Shown here: piece by piece, positions 53,613-63,340 of the stretch
How positions within the stretch are numbered: the first letter of the stretch is position 1
How the letters are laid out: the number at the start of each line of letters is the position of its first letter
NCBI GenBank assembly: GCA_004212075.1
Contig: RXIF01000002.1
Coordinates: 62,001 to 126,000 of the forward strand
Length of the DNA stretch: 64,000 nt
Direction of reading: 5' to 3'
Source of the DNA: Candidatus Methanoliparum thermophilum
GTDB lineage: Archaea > Halobacteriota > Methanoliparia > Methanoliparales > Methanoliparaceae
Program-made: the position numbers and the translations under genes
The notes under the pieces: model-generated
Told to the model about the DNA's origin: nothing
Databases searched by the model: none
The model's input: only the letters and a program-made list of their open reading frames with translations

Positions 53613-54467
53613 TTATATCTTCGTGATCACTCCTACGTTGTTAAAGAAAAATTTATCACCAAACGCTTGAGCTAACTTAACAGCAGTTTTCATTCCTGTA
53701 CAATGAGAGACACCTAGCTTTTCAATACCAGATGCTTTAAGATTATCAATCGTAAAATTTAAACGATCATCAGAAGATGCCATAAGATGCGTACCACCTA
53801 CTATTGCATAAATTTTTTCTATGCCTGTAAGCTTCTTGGCATAGTCTACTGTATTGATTATTCCCCGATGAGCACAGCCTAAAATAATTATTAAACCTCT
53901 TTTGTCTTTAATAAAAATTGCTTGATCATCCCAAAGCGAATCAGGATGATACTCATTCTTCTCTTTATCTTTGATATAAAGAGTCTGATCGATCTTCTCA
54001 TATTCATTAGCCATAGGGATCTCACCACTTGTTACAATATTCTCAGTGATCCATACCGGTTCTCTAGTCAAATTGAATGATGCTCCTAAACTTTCTAGCT
54101 CGTCTCTCTGAAATGGAATTCCTATATATATGGGATCTTTCTTCGGTACCATACTATATTTAGAAGCCCATACGTCAGGATGTGCAATTATTTCCACATT
54201 TTTTCTCATTCTTTTTAACACATCTCTCAATCCTCCTGCATGATCGTAATGTCCATGGCTAAGCACAATATTATCAATCTTAGATAAATCTATTCCGATC
54301 AAATCCGCATTATGAACTGTCGAGATACTTGCCCCGGTATCAAATAGAATCTTATGATCATCCGCTTCAATTAGTATGCTCAAACCCCATTCACCCAATC
54401 CACTATGTTTTATTATTGGATTGCTATTTTCACTTACTGTGTTCTCACTCAATGTTATAATCTTCAT
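53613..54467 (-). CDS. Metallo-beta-lactamase fold hydrolase (COG1237-like)
   Basis: The 284-residue protein has the metal-binding HGHYDHAGGL motif, an ILGCAHRGI histidine and ATHLM-type IVGGTHLM site near residue 225. Relatives include enzymes acting on dihydropterin-related compounds and tetrahydromethanopterin biosynthesis, so a cofactor role is possible. The start at 54467 (MKIITLSENT) is chosen over the upstream ATG at 54500, which adds a poorly conserved tail. Confidence 0.8.
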   Translation of the reverse strand: MKIITLSENTVSENSNPIIKHSGLGEWGLSILIEADDHKILFDTGASISTVHNADLIGIDLSKIDNIVLSHGHYDHAGGLRDVLKRMRKNVEIIAHPDVWASKYSMVPKKDPIYIGIPFQRDELESLGASFNLTREPVWITENIVTSGEIPMANEYEKIDQTLYIKDKEKNEYHPDSLWDDQAIFIKDKRGLIIILGCAHRGIINTVDYAKKLTGIEKIYAIVGGTHLMASSDDRLNFTIDNLKASGIEKLGVSHCTGMKTAVKLAQAFGDKFFFNNVGVITKI

Positions 54468-54567
54468 TTTTACCATTTCATAAGCATCGCTGCCGCTCAT
54501 AATTCTTATCTTTATTATACTCTTTTATACCTATACTTATTTTTCTATGATTTTGATGACATACTAT

Positions 54568-55110
54568 CTAAGATACTCTATTTAATTTCTCTTTGTAAGC
54601 ATTAAACGTTCTATCATCGAATAAGACAAAATTTACGATCATTTCATTATCTTTTAAAAAATCTGCAACGGCGTTTATTGCAACCTCAGCTGCCAAGTCT
54701 ATAGGATACCCAAAAGCACCCGTACTTATAGATGGGAAAGATAGCTCCTTCAGTCCTTTATTTTTACCAAGTTCAAGGCTGCTTATGTAACACTTTCTTA
54801 AAGTCTCTGCTTCTCTATCCTTGCCACCTCTCCATATAGGACCAACGGTATGTATAACATATCTTGCATCTAAATCCCCACCGGACGTTATAACTGCTTT
54901 ACCCGATGGCAAAAATCGTCCAGGTAGATTTTTTACAATCTCTTTACACTCTTCTAAAATTTTTCTTCCGCCTCTTCTGTGTATTGCTCCATCTACTCCA
55001 CCACCACCCATTAAACTTGAGTTTGCAGCGTTTACAATAGCATCTACCTTCTCATTCGTTATATCTCCTTTTTTTAGTCTTATTATACCTTTTCCAATTT
55101 TTTTCTCCAT
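54568..55110 (-). CDS. Macro-domain ADP-ribose hydrolase
   Basis: A single macro domain of 180 residues. AIVNAANSSLMGGGGVDGAI is the ADP-ribose loop, with SISTGAFGYPIDLAAE near residue 118 and VLFDDRTFNAY at the end. It removes ADP-ribose or O-acetyl-ADP-ribose from proteins or nucleic acids. It lies next to the defence island. Confidence 0.92.
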   Translation of the reverse strand: MEKKIGKGIIRLKKGDITNEKVDAIVNAANSSLMGGGGVDGAIHRRGGRKILEECKEIVKNLPGRFLPSGKAVITSGGDLDARYVIHTVGPIWRGGKDREAETLRKCYISSLELGKNKGLKELSFPSISTGAFGYPIDLAAEVAINAVADFLKDNEMIVNFVLFDDRTFNAYKEKLNRVS

Positions 55111-55277
55111 TTTAACCTCCTTTAAACTTTATATACAATCCGATTTATTTTTTACCTTATAGATAAATTAAACCAAGTAGTATTCAGCTGTAACTCTTAT
55201 CTAATTTTCTGCTATCGAACTCAGCTACAAACGTATGCTGAAGGTAAGTTATATGTAACAAATCCGTAATAAGATTC

Positions 55278-56000
55278 ATGCGCATAAAACTTAAGATCTT
55301 GTCAAAGAAGGATAGAATCGTTTTGCCCCTTTACTATAACTACTACCTACAGAGCTTTCTCTATGCTAACATCTCACCCGAGCTTGCCTCTTTTCTCCAC
55401 GATAAGGGTTTTGAATATGAAAAAAGGAGCTTTAAGATGTTTACCTTTTCCAAGCTTATAGGCAGGTATGAGATAAAGAATGGTACGATAACATTCATAC
55501 TACCTGTGAAATTTATAATCTCAAGCCCTCTGGACCGCTTTGTGAGCGAGCTTGCCAATACAATGCTGACCAGCAAGCTTAAGTTGTTTGGGGAAGATAT
55601 ATACGTTGAAGAGATGGAGGTTCTTGGAAAGCCAGAGATAAAGAGCAGGATGGAGATAAGGATGATGACTCCTCTTGTTGCCTACAGTACGCTTATAACA
55701 CCAGAAGGCAGGAAAAAAACGTATTACTATAATCCTCTGGAACCTGAGTTTGCGGAGCTGATAGACAGAAACTTGAGGAAAAAGCATGAAGCATTTTACG
55801 GCAAAAAACCGCGGGCAAGAAAGACATCTATAAAACCTATAGTGTTCAATGAGAGGGTCTTAAAGTACAGGGATAATGTGATAAAGGGTTATACAGGAAA
55901 GTTCATCATAGATGGGAATAAAAAGCTTCTAGAGCTTGCATACGACTGTGGTTTAGGCTCAAAGAACTCCCAGGGCTTCGGGATGTTTGATCCTGCATGA
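55278..56000 (+). CDS. cas6: Cas6-family CRISPR RNA endoribonuclease (orphan)
   Basis: Cas6 cuts CRISPR precursor RNA at repeat hairpins. The protein is 240 residues with the C-terminal glycine-rich loop DCGLGSKNSQGFGMF and a RAMP-like double ferredoxin fold. There is no array, cas1/cas2 or effector gene in the window. The 3' end is followed by gene fragments, so the rest of a CRISPR locus may have been lost. Confidence 0.88.
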   Translation: MRIKLKILSKKDRIVLPLYYNYYLQSFLYANISPELASFLHDKGFEYEKRSFKMFTFSKLIGRYEIKNGTITFILPVKFIISSPLDRFVSELANTMLTSKLKLFGEDIYVEEMEVLGKPEIKSRMEIRMMTPLVAYSTLITPEGRKKTYYYNPLEPEFAELIDRNLRKKHEAFYGKKPRARKTSIKPIVFNERVLKYRDNVIKGYTGKFIIDGNKKLLELAYDCGLGSKNSQGFGMFDPA

Positions 56001-56238
56001 TATAATTGATCTATTCTGGTATAGTATATACAATCGGAGAAAAACTTACCAGAGATCCTTTATACTTCTTCAGCTGCGTCAACTCTATGTGAGCAAGAGT
56101 ATACTCCCTATAGATTCACGAAACACATACAGATGTCTTGAGAAGAAGCATAGCTTCTGTGCTCATGATATCAATGAAAGACCAATAGAGCCCGAGATGA
56201 TTAAAACAATAAGGATGGGACAACAGTTCATAGAATAG
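55987..56238 (+). pseudogene. Unassigned gene fragment after cas6
   Basis: An open frame from a TTG reads RRKTYQRSFILLQLRQLY and ends CAHDINERPIEPEMI with 83 codons. It overlaps the cas6 stop and lacks its own ribosome binding site. I do not recognise the family. It may be the C-terminal remnant of a CRISPR-associated or transposase gene whose front is gone. Confidence 0.35.
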
Positions 56239-56308
56239 ATGAATTATGTTTTCATCAGATGGTTGTGAACCAGAAAATATGCACTAAAACATATGTGCAA
56301 CAAAACAT

Positions 56309-56327
56309 GTATGCAATGAATGCATAC
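56309..56327. repeat. Perfect 7-bp inverted repeat
   Basis: GTATGCA-ATGAA-TGCATAC. Related ATGTGC/ATGCAC words occur just before it (56274-56300). It is not a member of the main palindromic family, since loop and stem differ. Confidence 0.5.
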
Positions 56328-56360
56328 TATCCTTTATGCAAGCCAACATAAAAATTCCAT

Positions 56361-56464
56361 TTAAGGTTGGAAAACCTGTTGAGAAGTGTTAAGTGAGTCC
56401 TGAAAGGTTACACTTCAGTGTTTTCAAAAGGGGATGTGGCGACACCCTCAACAACCTACCTTAA
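56361..56464. ncRNA. Candidate structured RNA or folded element
   Basis: Several nested helices can be drawn by eye: an outer stem TTAAGGT/ACCTTAA (56361-56367 with 56458-56464), a second stem TGTTGAG/CTCAACA (56377-56383 with 56447-56453), an internal AAGTGT/ACACTT hairpin (56384-56389 with 56410-56415), and GGG-A-TGT/ACA-CCC closing a GGCG loop (56431-56447). GGTTGGAAAACC forms a further small hairpin. It is intergenic, more G+C-rich than its surroundings, and between cas6 remnants and the AbiEi gene. The strand is not determined. Confidence 0.45.
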
Positions 56465-56509
56465 GAGTGCCAAAACTAGTTAGAATTTGATATAAATTTA
56501 AAGATATCT

Positions 56510-57392
56510 ATGCAAAAAGCAATGAAAACTTTAAATAAATATCAAAACTATTATTGCTGGATGACAAAAACAGAACAAATCTACAAGGTACTACTTAGAA
56601 AGAAAGTTGTTAGTACAGATGAAGTGGTCGCAGCGGCAGAGAAAGTTCTAAAAACAACTTTGCGCAGAGCCTATGTAGATAATGAGTACATCCGTAAATT
56701 AGAGAGCCAAAAAAAAGTTAGTGCGCATTAGACACGGACTGTATCTGATTTTAGATCCATTAGAAACGCCTACCTCATTCAGTATGGACAAAATCTTGGT
56801 CGGATCAAAGATCAGGAAGAGATATTATTTAGGGTATTATACAGCCCTAGAATTTTACGGCTGTGCATATTCAGCGTATAACGAAATGTATGTCTGTATC
56901 GATAAACAGGATAGATTGGATTCTTTTGAGTGCGCAAACCAGCGTTTTGTGCCTGTATTCACGAAAGATATTGCGAGTGGCGTTGAAGCAAAGAAGTATT
57001 TGGGTCAAAGAATCTATGTTTCATCGCGTGAGAGGACATTTTTGGACTGTGTTAATAAGCCGAAATATGCAGGCAGGTGGGAAGAGTGTCTGAAAAGTTT
57101 AGAAGGGTTAAGCGGTGTTAATGGACAGAAAATTTACAGACTACTGCATAAATTTGATTCGGATTTTCTTTACAGAAAAACAGGTTTTATTTTAGAACTG
57201 CTGCGTGACCACTCTCGCTAAAAATGGGTTTTGGTGAGAGGGTTATAGAAAAAGTTTGCAGGATGAGTGATGTGCTTTATGAGTTAAAGATCGCTCTCGC
57301 AGAGTTCATAATGCAATCGGGAGGGAGCTGGGACATAGCCGGATCCCAGCTAGTGAAAATAGGCGTGCCAGCCAAGTCTAAAACACCCTAAA
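56510..57392 (+). pseudogene. AbiEi-type antitoxin (type IV toxin-antitoxin), broken by frameshifts
   Basis: Three overlapping frames read as one protein. The first (56510-56731) holds the N-terminal winged helix EQIYKVLLRKKVVSTDEV. At an eight-A run near 56710 the frame slips, and the continuation LVRIRHGLYLILDP opens the central part (to 57221), with YYTALEFYGCA and ISSRERT-like VSSRERTFLDCVNKP. After a stop at 57219 another frame from 57224 (GERVIEKVCRMSDVL) continues to 57392. Removing one A would join the first two. No intact AbiEii toxin follows. Confidence 0.7.
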
Positions 57393-57393
57393 A

Positions 57394-57495
57394 GTGCATT
57401 ATTTCTGTATCACAAAATGCCCAGCTAGGTGCAATGCAGAGGGTATAGGTATTACCAAACGGTGTAATACATGTACTATTGAGGATTTTGAATAA
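57394..57495 (+). CDS. Doubtful cysteine-rich 33-aa frame
   Basis: From a GTG, the frame reads HYFCITKCPARCNAEG and CNTCTIEDFE, with five cysteines. It follows the broken AbiEi gene directly and may be a remnant of a longer zinc-binding protein or chance. There is no ribosome binding site. The following 165 bp, T-rich on this strand, shows nothing else. Confidence 0.2.
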   Translation: MHYFCITKCPARCNAEGIGITKRCNTCTIEDFE

Positions 57496-57662
57496 CTTTG
57501 ATTTTTACCATTTTGTTGTTTCCTGTTTTTTTCATTGTTTTGAGTTAAATCCTTCTATTTTTTCTTTCAAAACCAAGTTTTACTCTTGATCTACTTCGTT
57601 TTTACGCCTATTTATGCTTGTGGGTAATAAACTCACAACAGGTTTTGCATGGTCCTCTTATG

Positions 57663-58340
57663 TTATAGCCTCAAAAAATAGCCGTTCTTCCTTAGCCAAT
57701 CTTTATATCTTTCATAGTTGGGCATTAACATCTTAACCTTGTTCCAGAATGCTTTTGTATGATTTCTCTCTTCTATATGAACAAGTTCATGGATAACAAC
57801 GTAATCTATCACAGGTAAAGGAGCCATAATAAGCCGCCATGGGAAATTTAAGTTTCCGTTAGAAGAAGAGGAACCCCACCTTTTTTGTGCATTGGTAATG
57901 TTGACTTTACTGTATTTGAAGCCTCTTTGTTGTGCATACCACCTAACTCTTTCTGAAATTTTCTCATAAGCCATATTTTTGTACCATTCAATAAGCACAT
58001 CTCTCGCCTGTGGTAATGCATTTCTTGAAAGATAAAATCCATTCTCAAATTTCAATGGCACTTCTTGAGTATCCACTATTCTTAATCTGTAACATCTCCC
58101 CAAGTATAAAAAGCCTTCACCATTAACAAACTCTTTTGGGGAAAATTTCGGATCTTTCGCTTCTATTTCTCTTTTTTTTTCTTCGATCCATTTTTTATGT
58201 TTAAGAACAACCCCCATTATCGTTTTATCACTAGCCTCAAAGGGAGCTCTTACAATTAGTGTAGCATCGTCTGTTATGTGTAAAGCAATGGTTTTTCTTT
58301 TTGTACGTATTATTTTTTCAATATCAATATCAATATCCAT
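57663..58340 (-). CDS. YgjP-like metallopeptidase (DUF45/M48-related)
   Basis: A 225-residue zinc hydrolase with VIHELVHIEERNHTKAFW, which has the HExxH motif and the distal His, and KRWGSSSSNGNLNFPWRL upstream of it. This family is frequently the last gene of type I restriction operons. It follows hsdR by four bases; I place the start at 58340, after GTGAT, rather than at 58370, which would overlap hsdR. Confidence 0.85.
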   Translation of the reverse strand: MDIDIDIEKIIRTKRKTIALHITDDATLIVRAPFEASDKTIMGVVLKHKKWIEEKKREIEAKDPKFSPKEFVNGEGFLYLGRCYRLRIVDTQEVPLKFENGFYLSRNALPQARDVLIEWYKNMAYEKISERVRWYAQQRGFKYSKVNITNAQKRWGSSSSNGNLNFPWRLIMAPLPVIDYVVIHELVHIEERNHTKAFWNKVKMLMPNYERYKDWLRKNGYFLRL

Positions 58341-58344
58341 AAAA

Positions 58345-61300
58345 TCACTTCCCATAAATGTGATAAGCAAGCTCCATCAACTTCTGGGCTATTTCATTTA
58401 TTTTTCTGAATAAAATTTTTTCACTCCCTAACTTAGGAAGCAGAATTTGTAAAATAATGTCTGATTTTAATTCCTTTTGCTTTGTGTAGTTCTCCCAAAA
58501 GTCCACCACTTGAATCTCTCTCCTGATGATCTCGATCACATCCCTAGTTAAATCAATCAGAAAGTCAACATCTTCATCGCTCGGCGTTTTAATAGGATTT
58601 TTACCGTATATCTCTTGTTTTAGCAGCCCGAAAAATGGCATCTCTTTTTTTGGCTCAAAATCGAAGGTATTCTCGGATTCTCTTCCTCGTTTTATCGCTT
58701 CTCTAATTTTTTCAAGCTCGATGGCAAGAATATCCCAGTTATCTCTGTATTCCTCAAGGATCCTTTTTAATCTATCAGAAAACCTTTCATAAAACTCAGG
58801 GTCTTCTTCATAATGTTTTTCAATATGTTCTATGATGGCATATCTAAGTTCTTCAGCTCTCGCTTTGCTTGATTTTTCCTTCTTTAATTTGTTGATGAAT
58901 TTATCGTCAAGAAGAGGAGTTGGGGGTATTTTCGGCTCAACACCTTTTGATATGAGGTACTCTTCAACAATCTCTCTTATCTTTCTGCTTGCATCCTTTA
59001 CACTTAGTTTGTCATCCCTATATCTGTTTCTCGCGGACTCTTTTATAAAAGAGAGAATTTTTAAATCCGTAACATATTTTAGGGCTTCCGGATCAGGGAG
59101 CACAGCATCCATTGCCCTGTTAAATCTTCTTACAAGCATTATAAATTCGTTTCTTACCTCTTCATCAACAAGAAGGTCAATGCATTCATCTATGTTATCT
59201 CTCCAGTTTTCAATTTCGTGTTTTTTAAAGAAATCTTCGATAAGGTTATGGGTAAATTTTAAATCATCAACGCTTTTGGCTTTATCCTCAACAACCTGTG
59301 TAATTTCCTTTATATCTTCATCGGCATAAATGGCGAGAGACTCTCTCAAATGCTTTAAAACTCCGACATAATCCACAACAAAACCACAGCTCTTGTTTTT
59401 GTAAACTCTGTTCACTCTTGCGATTGCCTGTAATAGATTGTGTTCTTTTATCACGTTATCTAAATACATAACTTGCTCAATTGGGGCATCAAAGCCCGTA
59501 ATGAGCATACTCTGAACAACTAAAATACCAACATCCCCAGAAATACCTGTGTCATCTGTTTTATCAAAGGGAAGTTTGAAGCTCTTTATTATCTTTTCAT
59601 GCTCGTTTGTGTCGGTGTAAGGATGATACTCTGGAGGATCATTAGCCAGTCCAGACATAACCACGCCAACTTTTAATCTTTCAAGCTGATTTATATCTAT
59701 TCTGCTTCGATTGTTTTTTCTCAGTTCCTTTATTTTCTCCTTCAATGCATTTTCAAAGGCTTCTTTATATCTTATTGTAGCAAGCCTTGAGACAGTCACG
59801 ACTTGAGCCTTAAATCCATTTGGAAAGACGTGGGCAATATAGTGGTCTATCATATCCTTTGCCTTATCCCTTATCACATTTTCATCTTCAAGATACGCCC
59901 GCCATGTATATCTCCCCATAATCTTTGCCTTTTCGCCGGCATCAAGCACTGAGAAGACATCCTCAAACCTTGCGTTTGCTGCTTCTTCATCAGAAAGTTC
60001 TGCACTGTGGACTCTGCCTTCATAAACAATTTCGACAGTTACGCCATCATCAACCGACTGCCTTATGCTGTATTTGTCTATGTATTCACCAAAAGTTGTC
60101 TCAGTTTTTTCAATAGGTGTCCCTGTATAGGCTATCTTTACAGCGTTGGGCAGAGCTTTTCTCAGATTGGCCCCCAGGAATTTGTATTGTGTTCTGTGTG
60201 CTTCGTCAATCATGATAAGAATGTTCGGGGATGTATTTAACAGAGGGAATTCCGTTTTAAGTTCTCTTTCTTGAAATTTGTGAATCATGCCCATAACAAG
60301 GTCTGGAGTGTCGGTCTTTAAAAGGTCCTGTAACTCTTTTATGCTCCCTGCAGGATGGACCGTAAAGCCCACACTTTTTGATGTTTCTTTTAATTGTCTT
60401 TCTAGATCTTTTCTATCTGTTATAAAAACAACCTTGAAGTTGCCAAACTCAGGGTTATGATACATTTCCCTAACAGTAAACATCATGGTTAATGATTTAC
60501 CAGAGCCCTGGGTGTGCCAGACAATCCCTCCTCTTTCTTCAGGAGTTTTTCCTTCTTTTATCTTTTTTACGATCTTCTTAACAGCTCTGAACTGCTGGTA
60601 TCTTGCCACAACCTTGATAACACCACCCTTAGGATCCTCTTTGAAAATGGTAAACGTATGGAGAAGATCTAAGATGTTGCCCTTTGTAAGCATCCCCTGA
60701 ACTAAAACCTGTTGACTGGTTACATTTCTCTCAGGATTTATGTCTGATAGAGTGTAAGGGTACGGATCTTTCCATTCTACAAAGTGTTCATATTCTGCAG
60801 TTATAGTGCCATACTTTGCGGTTTGATTAGATGTACCGATCGTAAAGAGATTGTACCAGAAGAGTTTTTCATTCCCCTCTTTTTCTCCCCTTCTGTTGGA
60901 GTATCTTCTAAGCTGGGTTATTGCCTCCGCGATGGGGTCTGCAATGGCTGGAGATTTGCATTCCACGACCACCAAAGGCAAGCCATTCACAAAGAGAACA
61001 ATATCTGGTATTACGTGCTTCTCTGTTCCTGGAACATTTACCTTAAACTGTGAGATCGCTATAAAAGAGTTATTCTCTGGATTTCTAAAGTCTATAAACC
61101 TGACTGTTGGGCTTTTCTCTCCTGTCTTCCTATTCTCTGACACAGAAGTATTTTCAAGGAGCAAATCGTGGATTTCTCGGTTTGCCTCTAAAAGAGAATT
61201 GGCTGTTGGTGTTGTTATTCTTCGGACAACTTCATTTATTTGGTCTTCTTCTATCCAGGGGTTTATTCTTTTGATTGACTGTTTTAAAACATCTTCAAGA

Positions 61301-61494
61301 ATTACCTCTCTGAAACTTTCACGCCAATTTATGCTTTCACCATAAGCAGGTTCAAATGATGAATTGAAAGAAACGATTTCTTTTATCTCTTCAGGATTAT
61401 CTTTATTCTGTCTGTAAACCTTCCAGCCCAGCCTCTGGAGATGAGCAAGAAACGGGTTTTCTACATAATGTTCTTCATCAAGTTTGCGGTACAT
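58345..61494 (-). CDS. hsdR: Type I restriction enzyme R subunit
   Basis: HsdR is the ATP-driven translocase and nuclease of type I restriction. The nuclease core is GLPLVVVECKSP with the upstream Asp (PDIVLF). The helicase has TQGSGKSLTM (motif I), MIDEAHR (motif II), AYTGTPIEK (motif III) and QAIARVNR (motif VI). The 1049-residue length is normal. The gene starts within the 3' end of the DUF262 gene (17-nt overlap). Confidence 0.95.
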   Translation of the reverse strand: MYRKLDEEHYVENPFLAHLQRLGWKVYRQNKDNPEEIKEIVSFNSSFEPAYGESINWRESFREVILEDVLKQSIKRINPWIEEDQINEVVRRITTPTANSLLEANREIHDLLLENTSVSENRKTGEKSPTVRFIDFRNPENNSFIAISQFKVNVPGTEKHVIPDIVLFVNGLPLVVVECKSPAIADPIAEAITQLRRYSNRRGEKEGNEKLFWYNLFTIGTSNQTAKYGTITAEYEHFVEWKDPYPYTLSDINPERNVTSQQVLVQGMLTKGNILDLLHTFTIFKEDPKGGVIKVVARYQQFRAVKKIVKKIKEGKTPEERGGIVWHTQGSGKSLTMMFTVREMYHNPEFGNFKVVFITDRKDLERQLKETSKSVGFTVHPAGSIKELQDLLKTDTPDLVMGMIHKFQERELKTEFPLLNTSPNILIMIDEAHRTQYKFLGANLRKALPNAVKIAYTGTPIEKTETTFGEYIDKYSIRQSVDDGVTVEIVYEGRVHSAELSDEEAANARFEDVFSVLDAGEKAKIMGRYTWRAYLEDENVIRDKAKDMIDHYIAHVFPNGFKAQVVTVSRLATIRYKEAFENALKEKIKELRKNNRSRIDINQLERLKVGVVMSGLANDPPEYHPYTDTNEHEKIIKSFKLPFDKTDDTGISGDVGILVVQSMLITGFDAPIEQVMYLDNVIKEHNLLQAIARVNRVYKNKSCGFVVDYVGVLKHLRESLAIYADEDIKEITQVVEDKAKSVDDLKFTHNLIEDFFKKHEIENWRDNIDECIDLLVDEEVRNEFIMLVRRFNRAMDAVLPDPEALKYVTDLKILSFIKESARNRYRDDKLSVKDASRKIREIVEEYLISKGVEPKIPPTPLLDDKFINKLKKEKSSKARAEELRYAIIEHIEKHYEEDPEFYERFSDRLKRILEEYRDNWDILAIELEKIREAIKRGRESENTFDFEPKKEMPFFGLLKQEIYGKNPIKTPSDEDVDFLIDLTRDVIEIIRREIQVVDFWENYTKQKELKSDIILQILLPKLGSEKILFRKINEIAQKLMELAYHIYGK

Positions 61495-63340
61495 TTTTCC
61501 CCCTTTGAGTTATCTCATCAAATACTTTCAAATTATAAATCTCTTCCAATATTTTTTGATATAATTCCTGTCTCTCATCAATATCTTTTTTCTTGAAATG
61601 TTCGTGTGTTTTGAATGGCAACCCGGAATCTTCTTTATATGTAATAAATTTGGGATTGTGTTCATAGCACCGAGGAGTCAAGGTTTTAGCTAAAAGATTC
61701 TGACCGAAATAATGAGGGAGTTTTTGTTCATATGGCAGAGCTCCATAGCTCTGATTAAATTCTTCAGGTAACAAGAGTAGTGCCCCTATTTTGTTTCTAT
61801 AATTTTCAAACTCATCCTTTTGTTCAAATTCATCCCGATAATCTTCAAACTTATCAGCCCATATGTGCTCTATTTGGAAAGGCTGATTTATATACTTCTT
61901 AAATTCATTAGATATTCCGCTTTTTTCTTCAATATGGCTTGTTATTCTTGCAAGCAGAAACTTAATAAATCTTTTGTTTTGGCCATGCATTCTCAAATTT
62001 TTTACGCCGTCAAGTTTCTGATCAATCTGCTCTGCTTTTTGTTTTAATATTTGTGCTAAATCGTTTACATCTTTGTTTCTTATTTCTTTAACAAGAGTGT
62101 ACATTGTATATCGTATCGAGCTTTGGGAATAGTTTTTATAATTTACCGACCGAAATACTGTGAACATCTCAAGATACATAGCTACCAAAGAGAATTTTTT
62201 CTTTATTGTTTCTGGATTATCCTGTAGTGTTATCGGCGCCATAAGAAGAGGGTAAAATATAGATGGTGCAAGCCTTCTTTCATTGATATAAAAAATATTT
62301 TCCAGTTCTTTATTGAATTCGTTTGCTGCTTTGTTAATTTCCACATAAACATCTACAAAAAAACTCATATTTTTCTCAACAAAATCACGGAAACTTTGCT
62401 CGTTTATTAACCCTACTTTATTTTTATTATCTCTAACCCACTGATGAAACCTAGTTCCAATCTTTTCAAAATCTTCGTTAGCTGCACCTTCTCTTCCAGG
62501 TCTAATAGTTTCAGCATATTTTGCCCTTAGCCATGCTTTACAAAATTCTAAATCCTCGTCTTTTGATATAGCTCTAAGTTCACCTATTTTCTTTTTCCAA
62601 AGCACATTCAACTTTTGCTTTTGTGTATTATCCGACAAATTTGAAAGAAGGTAACCTTTAAGCATTTCCGTAGGGGTTAGATTTAGCCCTCTATCATTCA
62701 TTGTCTCAAAGATGATATAGGCATCGTCATCAGAACAAGTTGTAACTTCAACAAAAACTACATTATCAACAAGCCAGTCAATAAAGTAAGGCAATGCTTT
62801 ACCTTTTAAATCTTCAGGGAATAATTCTTGAATATCATTGTATCTCTCCATAAGATTTTGCACAGATTCATCTTTTTCTATAGCCTTATAATTCTCTCCG
62901 TTTCCATTATATAAAGCCTCAAGACATTCTTTTCTCTCTGGAACTTGGAGGTTAAATGATTTTTCACCATATCTTTCAGAAAAAATAAGATCTGGTATAG
63001 TTGTTACTTTATCTTGATCTTGCCTGATCTTTTGTAAGTTATTCAGGTAAATAAGTAATAAAGTTATTGAAGTTAATCTTTGCTGACCATCAATTATTGA
63101 GTTTCCATCTTCCTTTGAACTTATAATAATGGGACCTAGATAATATTGTGGATAGTTTTGCACCTTTTTTCTGTCATCTGTTTCTTTATGATCTGCAAAA
63201 AATTTTGTTGTAAGATCACTTATTAATTGTTCTATTTGTTTCCTTTCCCACTTATATTCCCTCTGGAAAAAATCAATAAAATACTTTTTTTTGTCTAAAA
63301 CCTCTCTTACGCTCTTAAGTTTAGCATCAATATTGTTCAT
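61478..63340 (-). CDS. DUF262/DUF1524 GmrSD-like protein in the type I operon
   Basis: The 620-residue protein has the DUF262 N-terminus FFQREYKWERKQIEQLISDL and SIIDGQQRLTSITLLL, a ParB-like NTPase fold, and a C-terminal DUF1524 HNH-like region with IEHIWADKFEDY and NKIGALLLLPEEFN. GmrSD-type enzymes cut modified DNA. Here it is embedded between hsdS and hsdR with overlaps at both ends (4 nt and 17 nt), so it is expressed as part of the restriction system. Confidence 0.85.
   Translation of the reverse strand: MNNIDAKLKSVREVLDKKKYFIDFFQREYKWERKQIEQLISDLTTKFFADHKETDDRKKVQNYPQYYLGPIIISSKEDGNSIIDGQQRLTSITLLLIYLNNLQKIRQDQDKVTTIPDLIFSERYGEKSFNLQVPERKECLEALYNGNGENYKAIEKDESVQNLMERYNDIQELFPEDLKGKALPYFIDWLVDNVVFVEVTTCSDDDAYIIFETMNDRGLNLTPTEMLKGYLLSNLSDNTQKQKLNVLWKKKIGELRAISKDEDLEFCKAWLRAKYAETIRPGREGAANEDFEKIGTRFHQWVRDNKNKVGLINEQSFRDFVEKNMSFFVDVYVEINKAANEFNKELENIFYINERRLAPSIFYPLLMAPITLQDNPETIKKKFSLVAMYLEMFTVFRSVNYKNYSQSSIRYTMYTLVKEIRNKDVNDLAQILKQKAEQIDQKLDGVKNLRMHGQNKRFIKFLLARITSHIEEKSGISNEFKKYINQPFQIEHIWADKFEDYRDEFEQKDEFENYRNKIGALLLLPEEFNQSYGALPYEQKLPHYFGQNLLAKTLTPRCYEHNPKFITYKEDSGLPFKTHEHFKKKDIDERQELYQKILEEIYNLKVFDEITQRGKNVPQT

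Noticed and set aside
56361-56464. Group II intron domain V or type III toxin-antitoxin RNA repeats
   Set aside because: No catalytic domain V consensus and no tandem repeats of about 35 nt were seen.
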